NCBI GenBank assembly: GCA_964400875.1
Contig: CAYNWK010000076.1
Location: 1-20,461 of the forward strand
From: CAYNWK01 sp964400875
GTDB taxonomy: Bacteria; Chloroflexota; Anaerolineae; Anaerolineales; UBA4823
Length of the DNA stretch: 20,461 nucleotides
Direction: 5' to 3'
Translations under genes and position numbers: made by a program
The notes under the pieces: generated by a model
Seen by the model: only the letters and a program-made list of their open reading frames with translations
Told to the model about the DNA's origin: nothing
The model's database searches: none
Part shown: in pieces, positions 15,770-20,461 of the stretch
How positions within the stretch are numbered: the first letter of the stretch is position 1
Layout of the letters: every line of letters starts with the position of its first letter

Positions 15770-16902
15770 AGGCTGAACTGAAGCTGCACGTGGGTGTCAT
15801 CTTTGGCGGGCGCTCCGGCGAGCATGAAGTCTCGCTGATGTCGGCGCGTTCCGTCCTGGATGCCCTCGACCGGGAGCAGTACACCGTCACCGAGATCGGC
15901 ATCACCCACGACGGCGAGTGGCTGGTCGGTGAGGACGTCTGGCAGCGTATGAAGGACGGCGATACTTCGCAGTTGCGCCCCGCGGCCTTCCTGCCAAACC
16001 CCACGCGCCACGGCCTGTACTGCCTGCAGCCCAGCTCGAACGGAGCAGGCGCTTCTGAGGCATTCATGATGGAGCCGTTCCAGGACCTGGATGTGATCTT
16101 TCCGGTGCTGCACGGCACCTTCGGCGAAGACGGCACCCTGCAAGGCGTCTTCGAGACTGCCGAGGTGGCCTACGTCGGCGCCGGGGTGCTCGGCTCGTCC
16201 CTGGCGATGGATAAGGGCGTTTTCAAGGAAGTGATGAGGGCACAGGGCGTGCCGGTGCTCGAGGCGATCATCGCCACCCGCAAAGAGCTCGCCGATCATC
16301 TGGACGCGCTGATCGACCGGGCCGAAAAGATGGCTGCTTACCCGCTGTTCACCAAGCCGGCCAATCTGGGCTCATCCGTGGGCGTAACCAAGTGCTACAA
16401 CCGCTCCGATTTAATGGAAGGCCTGCTGGAAGCCAGCCGCTACGATCGCCGCATCTTGGTCGAGCGCGGCGTCAACGGCCGGGAAATCGAGGTCAGCGTC
16501 TTGGGCAACGACGAACCAGTGGCCTCTGTGCCGGGAGAAATACGCCCTGCAGCCGATTTTTACACCTATGAGGCTAAATACCACGACGATCGCTCAGAAT
16601 TGCTGATTCCGGCCCCAATTTCCTTCGAGACCTCAGAGCAGGCTCGCCGTCTGGCAATCCAGGCTTATAAAGCCGTCGATTGCGCCGGTATGGCCCGAGT
16701 CGATTTTCTGCTGGATAAGGACAGCGACCAATTGTATTTGAACGAGATCAACACCATCCCCGGCTTCACCCAGATCAGCATGTATCCCAAGCTGTGGGAA
16801 GCCAGCGGATTACCCTACCCGGCGTTGCTCGATCGCTTGATTGACCTGGCTTTAGAGCGCAAACGCGAGCGCGATCGCACCGACCGCCGCTTCGATCGGT
16901 AA
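15766..16902 (+). CDS. ddl: D-alanine--D-alanine ligase
   Basis: Ddl joins two D-Ala with ATP, making the dipeptide used by MurF. The 378-residue ATP-grasp protein shows FGGRSGEHEVSL (13-24, E21), FPVLHGTFGEDGTLQG (112-127), KPANLGSSVGV (197-207), VNGREIEVSVLG (236-247), YEAKYHD (268-274), ARVDF (310-314, D313) and LNEINTIPGFT (325-335, E327 and N329 for metal). The Glu/Ser/Tyr set of D-Ala-D-Ala ligases is kept, including Y272 in the omega loop, so a D-Ala-D-lactate ligase is unlikely. I take GTG at 15766 as start: it overlaps the murB stop as GTGA and has GGGAG at 15756-15760. An in-frame GTG at 15754 is the alternative. Confidence 0.95.
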   Translation: MKAELKLHVGVIFGGRSGEHEVSLMSARSVLDALDREQYTVTEIGITHDGEWLVGEDVWQRMKDGDTSQLRPAAFLPNPTRHGLYCLQPSSNGAGASEAFMMEPFQDLDVIFPVLHGTFGEDGTLQGVFETAEVAYVGAGVLGSSLAMDKGVFKEVMRAQGVPVLEAIIATRKELADHLDALIDRAEKMAAYPLFTKPANLGSSVGVTKCYNRSDLMEGLLEASRYDRRILVERGVNGREIEVSVLGNDEPVASVPGEIRPAADFYTYEAKYHDDRSELLIPAPISFETSEQARRLAIQAYKAVDCAGMARVDFLLDKDSDQLYLNEINTIPGFTQISMYPKLWEASGLPYPALLDRLIDLALERKRERDRTDRRFDR

Positions 16903-16916
16903 ATTTAGAGTGAATT

Positions 16917-17930
16917 ATGGCAAGATCACGGGAAAGTTTGAGTAGAGCAGAAGAAGTCCGCCAGCGGCGTTTCCAGCGCGGCAAGAGCCGCGCGAGCGCC
17001 TCATCCGGGGCGCGCAAGCCGAGCAAGCGCAAGAGCACCCGAGACCGCCAGCCGCCGGTCGTCACCCGGGGCGATTGGATGGGCGTCAGCCTGGGCGCAA
17101 AAACCCGCACCCGGCCGGTTCGCCGCCGCTACGACGTGGCTTTGAGCACCCCGGGCGCCGAGATCCGCCTGCCGGCGCTGCCGGTGGTTTCCGTGGGTTG
17201 GCGTCTGCTCTCAGCGGTGCTGAGCATCGTTTTGGGCTTCGGCATCTATTCGCTGTGGACCTCTCCCACCTTCCAGGTTCGAGCTGTGGAGGTCGAAGGT
17301 GTCCGCCGGTTGGCCCCCCAGGACCTCAACGCCGTTGCGGCGGTCTCCGACCAGCCCATCTTTACCGTCGACCCGGCCCAGATTAAAGAAGACCTGCAGA
17401 ACGCCTTCCCGCAGCTGTCCAGCGTCGAGGTCCAGGTGGATATCCCGGCTAAGGTCAAGGTGCGGGTCGTCGAGCGCCAGCCTGTGTTGGCCTGGCAGCA
17501 GGGCGATCAATCGATCTGGGTGGACAGCTACGGCGTGGCCTTTCCCCAGCAAGGGGAGGGCGGGCCCTCTGTACAGGTCATCGCCGACAGCGCCCCGCCG
17601 GCGCCGCCTGCCAGCCTGGATGAAGGGAGCGTCGATGAGCAGCAAGACCCGCTCTCCCAGCGCTTCGTGCCCCCCCAGCTGGTCAGCGCCATCCTGGCGA
17701 TGAGCACCCACACGCCGGAGGATACCCCGCTGCGCTACACCGCCGGGCACGGCCTTGGCTGGGAGGATAAACGCGGCTGGCAGGTTTATTTTGGCACGAA
17801 CCTTGACGACATCGAGATGAAGCTGCAGATGTACGAGGCCATCCTCCGCCAGATGAAAAAACAAGAAATCCATCCCCAACTCATCAGCGTGGAGTACCTG
17901 CACGCGCCTTATTATCGTCTGGAGAACTAA
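16917..17930 (+). CDS. ftsQ: Cell division protein FtsQ/DivIB
   Basis: A bitopic divisome scaffold protein that binds FtsL/FtsB-type partners. The 337 residues comprise a long, very basic cytoplasmic tail (1-92, rich in Arg, Lys and Ser), one transmembrane helix at about 93-114, and a POTRA domain at about 118-187 (FQVRAVEVEGVRRL ... VEVQVDIPAKVKVRVVERQPVLAW). A beta-domain follows, interrupted by a Pro/Glu/Asp/Gln-rich insertion near 212-245. The overall topology, the POTRA pattern and the position between ddl and ftsA make the assignment firm although sequence conservation in this family is low. The start is 14 bp after the ddl stop with only a weak AGAG-type ribosome site. Confidence 0.9.
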   Translation: MARSRESLSRAEEVRQRRFQRGKSRASASSGARKPSKRKSTRDRQPPVVTRGDWMGVSLGAKTRTRPVRRRYDVALSTPGAEIRLPALPVVSVGWRLLSAVLSIVLGFGIYSLWTSPTFQVRAVEVEGVRRLAPQDLNAVAAVSDQPIFTVDPAQIKEDLQNAFPQLSSVEVQVDIPAKVKVRVVERQPVLAWQQGDQSIWVDSYGVAFPQQGEGGPSVQVIADSAPPAPPASLDEGSVDEQQDPLSQRFVPPQLVSAILAMSTHTPEDTPLRYTAGHGLGWEDKRGWQVYFGTNLDDIEMKLQMYEAILRQMKKQEIHPQLISVEYLHAPYYRLEN

Positions 17931-17934
17931 CCAG

Positions 17935-19170
17935 ATGGACGAACCGATTATCGTAGGCATAGACGTAGGCACCACCAAGATCTGCACCCTGGTTGCCAGG
18001 GTGGAAGAGGACGACGCCATCCGCATCCTGGGGGTCGGCATCGAGCCCTCCCAGGGCATGCGTAAAGGGGTGCCGGTGGATCTACGGGCCTCTTCCCAGG
18101 CCATCGCCCGCTCCGTCGAGAAGGCCGAGCACACCTCCGGCCTGGAGATCACCTCGGCGCTGGTCAGCCTGGCCGGCTCGCACGTCGCTTCGGTCAACAG
18201 CCGGGGCGTGGTCGGGGTCACCGGTCGCACCATCGATGAGGACGACGTGATCCGGGCCATGGAAGCCGCCCGAGCCGTGGCGATCCCGCACAACCGCGAG
18301 ATCATCCACGTTATCCAGCGCGGCTTCACCGTGGACGGGCAGCGCGGCATCCGCATGCCGATCGGCATGCACGGCTACCGCCTGGAGATCGAGACCCATA
18401 TCATCACTGCGGCGGCCTCTACGGTTGAAAACCTACGCAACTGCGTGGCCCAGGCCGGCGCGGAAGTGAACCAGTTCGTGCTCAACCCCCTGGCTTCCGC
18501 CGAGGTCGTCCTTTCGGAAACCGAGCGGGAGATGGGCGCTATCGTCTGCGACATGGGCGGCGGCACGACCGACCTGGCGATATATATCGACGGGGACGTC
18601 TGGCACACCATGGTGCTGGGGGTCGGCGGCGACCACATCACTTCGGATATCGCCCACGGACTGCGCCTGCCTGTCGCCCAGGCGGAAGAGATCAAGAAGC
18701 AGCACGGATACGCCCTGCGGGAAGAGATCACCGGTAACGAATCCTTCGAGATCCGCCCCTTCGGCGAAGAAGAAGCCGTGCAGATCAGCCGGCGCGAGCT
18801 GGCGCACATCATCGAAGCCCGCGTCGAAGAGATCTTCAGCCTGGTGCTGCAAGAGATCAAGCGATCGGGCTACGACGGGCTGCTGCCCGCCGGCATGGTC
18901 CTAACGGGCGGATCCAGCAGCTTGCCGGGCATCCGCAACCTGGCCAGCCAGGTGCTGGGTCTGCCCGTCCGGCTTGCCAAACCAGAGAATTTGGTCGGCA
19001 TGACCGACCAACTCTATTCACCGGCTTATTCGACCAGCGTGGGCTTGCTGAACTGGGCTGTCTTGATGAGCGAGATCAGCTCCGGCGCGAATCCGCGCGT
19101 ATCTACCTATCAAGGAGGTGGTTTAGATTGGGAAAATGTGAAAAACTGGCTGCGACGTTTGTTACCCTGA
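17935..19170 (+). CDS. ftsA: Cell division protein FtsA
   Basis: FtsA is an actin-fold ATPase that anchors FtsZ filaments to the membrane. The 411 residues show the phosphate-1 loop VGIDVGTTKICTLVA (7-21), the FtsA-specific 1C subdomain at about 85-160, the phosphate-2 loop GAIVCDMGGGTTDLAIY (201-217), and the adenosine motif MVLTGGSSSLPGI (321-333). At the C-terminus, after a Gly-rich linker, ENVKNWLRRLLP (400-411) is the expected short amphipathic membrane-targeting helix, so the protein is complete. It starts 4 bp after ftsQ, with GGAG at 17921-17924. Confidence 0.96.
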   Translation: MDEPIIVGIDVGTTKICTLVARVEEDDAIRILGVGIEPSQGMRKGVPVDLRASSQAIARSVEKAEHTSGLEITSALVSLAGSHVASVNSRGVVGVTGRTIDEDDVIRAMEAARAVAIPHNREIIHVIQRGFTVDGQRGIRMPIGMHGYRLEIETHIITAAASTVENLRNCVAQAGAEVNQFVLNPLASAEVVLSETEREMGAIVCDMGGGTTDLAIYIDGDVWHTMVLGVGGDHITSDIAHGLRLPVAQAEEIKKQHGYALREEITGNESFEIRPFGEEEAVQISRRELAHIIEARVEEIFSLVLQEIKRSGYDGLLPAGMVLTGGSSSLPGIRNLASQVLGLPVRLAKPENLVGMTDQLYSPAYSTSVGLLNWAVLMSEISSGANPRVSTYQGGGLDWENVKNWLRRLLP

Positions 19171-19202
19171 AACACCGGATAATCTGAGAATACTGGTACT
19201 CG

Positions 19203-19254
19203 CATCATCAGTCACATCATCATGGATCGCAGGTTCGGCATACGAACCCGATCC
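19203..19254 (+). promoter_or_regulatory. Structured ftsA-ftsZ spacer: direct repeat and bulged hairpin
   Basis: The 125-bp gap before ftsZ contains CATCATCA twice (19203-19210 and 19215-19222, 12-bp period), followed at once by an inverted repeat. GGATCG (19224-19229) pairs with CGATCC (19249-19254), and GGTTCG (19232-19237) with CGAACC (19243-19248), leaving a 2-base bulge (CA) and a 5-base loop. No U-tract follows, so it is not a standard terminator. It may be an mRNA processing or stability element or a protein-binding site controlling ftsZ dosage. I could not identify a convincing promoter here. Confidence 0.5.
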
Positions 19255-19281
19255 GACATCCTGAATCTCTGAATTTGTACG

Positions 19282-19287
19282 AGGAGG
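19282..19287 (+). promoter_or_regulatory. Consensus Shine-Dalgarno site of ftsZ
   Basis: A perfect AGGAGG lies eight bases before the ATG at 19296. It is the strongest ribosome-binding site in the window, fits the high FtsZ level cells need, and rules in favour of this ATG over the in-frame TTG at 19275. Confidence 0.85.
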
Positions 19288-19295
19288 ATCACCGC

Positions 19296-20444
19296 ATGAA
19301 CGAATTTGTAAGTCCCCCCAACCAGTCCGAATCCTTTGCCGACATCAAGGTCGTCGGCGTCGGAGGCGGCGGCTGCAACGCAGTCGACCGCATGATCGAA
19401 GAAGGCTTGCAGGGCGTTGAGTTCGTTGCCATCAACACGGACGCGCAGGCCTTGATGCTCTCGAAGGCTCCCACGCGGGTGCGCATCGGCGAAAAGCTGA
19501 CCCGCGGCCTGGGTTCGGGCGGCAACCCCGAAACCGGCGAGAAAGCCGCCGAAGAATCGGCCGACGATCTCTACGAAGTGCTCAAAGGCGCCGACATGGT
19601 CTTCATCACCGGCGGGATGGGCGGCGGCACCGGCACCGGCGCCTGCCATATCGTAGCCCAGATCGCCAAAGAGGTCGGCGCGCTGACCATCGGCGTGGTC
19701 ACCCGCCCGTTTACGTTCGAGGGCGCCCGCCGCATCCAATCGGCGGAGAGCGGCATCTCCAACCTCAAGGAACGAGCCGATACCCTGATCGTGATCCCCA
19801 ACGATCGCTTGCTGCAGATCGTTGATAAGCGCGCCAATCTGCAGGACGCCTTCCGCATGGCGGACGACGTGCTGCGCCAGGGCGTGCAGGGCATTTCCGA
19901 ATTGATCACCGTCCCCGGCCTGATCAACCTGGACTTCGCCGACGTGCGCACGATCATGTCCGAGGGCGGCGCTGCGCTGATGGCAGTCGGCTCCGCCACC
20001 GGCGACGACCGGGCGCGTGAAGCGGCCGAGAAGGCCATTTCCAGCCAGCTGCTCGACATCACCATCGACGGCGCGCGCGGCATCCTGTTCAACGTGACCG
20101 GTGGTCCCGACCTGACCCTCTTCGAGGTCAACCAGGCTGCCGCCATCATCAAGGAAACCGCCCACCCCGACGTCAACCTGATCTTTGGCGCCGTGATCGA
20201 TCCTGCTATGAACGACCAGGTTCGCATTACCGTCATCGCGACCGGATTCGAGCGCACGGGCATGCCGCGGCGGATTATCGAAAATCCTAAGCCGCGCCTG
20301 GAAAGCGCCCCTGCTGCCAGGCCGGAGAGCGAAGAACACCAGAGCCAGGCCAGTACATCCAGCAAGGATACGATCTTCCAGCCACGGACTTTCAACACAG
20401 AAGATCTGGATATCCCGACCTTCTTGAGGAACCGTTCCCGCTAG
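19296..20444 (+). CDS. ftsZ: Cell division GTPase FtsZ
   Basis: FtsZ is the tubulin-like GTPase that forms the division ring. The 382 residues show IKVVGVGGGGCNAVDRMI (17-34), NTDAQAL (47-53), the tubulin signature GGMGGGTGTGA (106-116), TRPFTFEG (136-143) and the T7 synergy loop NLDFAD (211-216) that activates GTP hydrolysis in the neighbouring subunit. A core C-terminal domain ends near residue 330, followed by a short Ser/Glu/Gln-rich linker. The final DLDIPTFLRNRSR (370-382) is the conserved C-terminal peptide that binds FtsA and other tethers, so the gene is complete. The start is set by AGGAGG at 19282-19287. A further 17 bases to the window end contain nothing I can interpret. Confidence 0.98.
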   Translation: MNEFVSPPNQSESFADIKVVGVGGGGCNAVDRMIEEGLQGVEFVAINTDAQALMLSKAPTRVRIGEKLTRGLGSGGNPETGEKAAEESADDLYEVLKGADMVFITGGMGGGTGTGACHIVAQIAKEVGALTIGVVTRPFTFEGARRIQSAESGISNLKERADTLIVIPNDRLLQIVDKRANLQDAFRMADDVLRQGVQGISELITVPGLINLDFADVRTIMSEGGAALMAVGSATGDDRAREAAEKAISSQLLDITIDGARGILFNVTGGPDLTLFEVNQAAAIIKETAHPDVNLIFGAVIDPAMNDQVRITVIATGFERTGMPRRIIENPKPRLESAPAARPESEEHQSQASTSSKDTIFQPRTFNTEDLDIPTFLRNRSR

Positions 20445-20461
20445 ACGATTGCCCGGCGGAC

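Noticed and set aside
17211..18368. Antisense ORF (385 codons) across ftsQ and ftsA
   Set aside because: Both genes on the + strand are firmly identified; the antisense translation is of biased composition without domains.
19159..19194. Possible ftsZ promoter (TTGTTA with GATAAT or AATACT)
   Set aside because: The spacings are about 13 or 24 bp, outside the workable range around 17 bp.
19222..19272. 16-codon frame in the ftsA-ftsZ spacer
   Set aside because: No Shine-Dalgarno sequence, and it is explained by the inverted repeat it covers.
19212..20339. Long antisense ORF (375 codons) opposite ftsZ
   Set aside because: It mirrors the codon structure of a strongly conserved gene in G+C-rich DNA, shows no recognisable motif, and has no supporting ribosome site.

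Overview
The window carries a nearly complete division and cell-wall (dcw) gene cluster on the + strand, from mraZ to ftsZ (about 2455-20444). Two unrelated metabolic genes precede it. The DNA is G+C-rich with long coding stretches, tight spacing and many 4-bp start/stop overlaps, so it is bacterial. The gene order, the unusual MurG sequence and the overall protein style suggest a member of the Chloroflexota, probably class Anaerolineae. That placement is an inference from memory of such proteins, not from a search.

Layout. Positions 1-52 are a pure C run at the window edge, most likely an assembly or sequencing artefact. It interrupts the 5' end of a fructosamine-kinase-family gene (to 825). 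Convergent to this, on the - strand, is a class-V aminotransferase / cysteine-desulfurase-like gene (836-2242). The divergent 212-bp gap (2243-2454) holds the control region of the dcw cluster: a sigma-70-type promoter (TTGCAA, 17-bp spacer, TATACT), four GTGG(G/A) boxes at exact 10-bp spacing that look like an MraZ operator, and a leader hairpin. The order that follows is mraZ, rsmH, an ftsL-like gene, ftsI/pbpB, murF, mraY, murD, ftsW, murG, a CvpA-like membrane gene, murC, a 60-codon basic unknown gene, murB, ddl, ftsQ, ftsA and ftsZ.

How the genes work together. MurB, MurC, MurD, MurF and Ddl make the cytoplasmic UDP-MurNAc-pentapeptide. MraY and MurG convert it to lipid I and lipid II. 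FtsW and the class B PBP polymerise and cross-link septal wall. FtsL and FtsQ are the bitopic divisome scaffold. FtsA tethers the FtsZ ring to the membrane. MraZ is the probable autoregulator and RsmH the 16S rRNA methyltransferase that usually accompanies it. murE, normally between ftsI and murF, is absent here; only 55 bp separate its expected neighbours.

No stretch longer than 300 bases lacks a gene. I saw no tRNA, rRNA, CRISPR array, insertion sequence or convincing intrinsic terminator. This is mainly a conserved housekeeping locus. The points of interest are the MraZ control region, the missing murE, motif losses in MurG, the two accessory genes (CvpA-like and the 60-aa protein), and a structured ftsA-ftsZ spacer.
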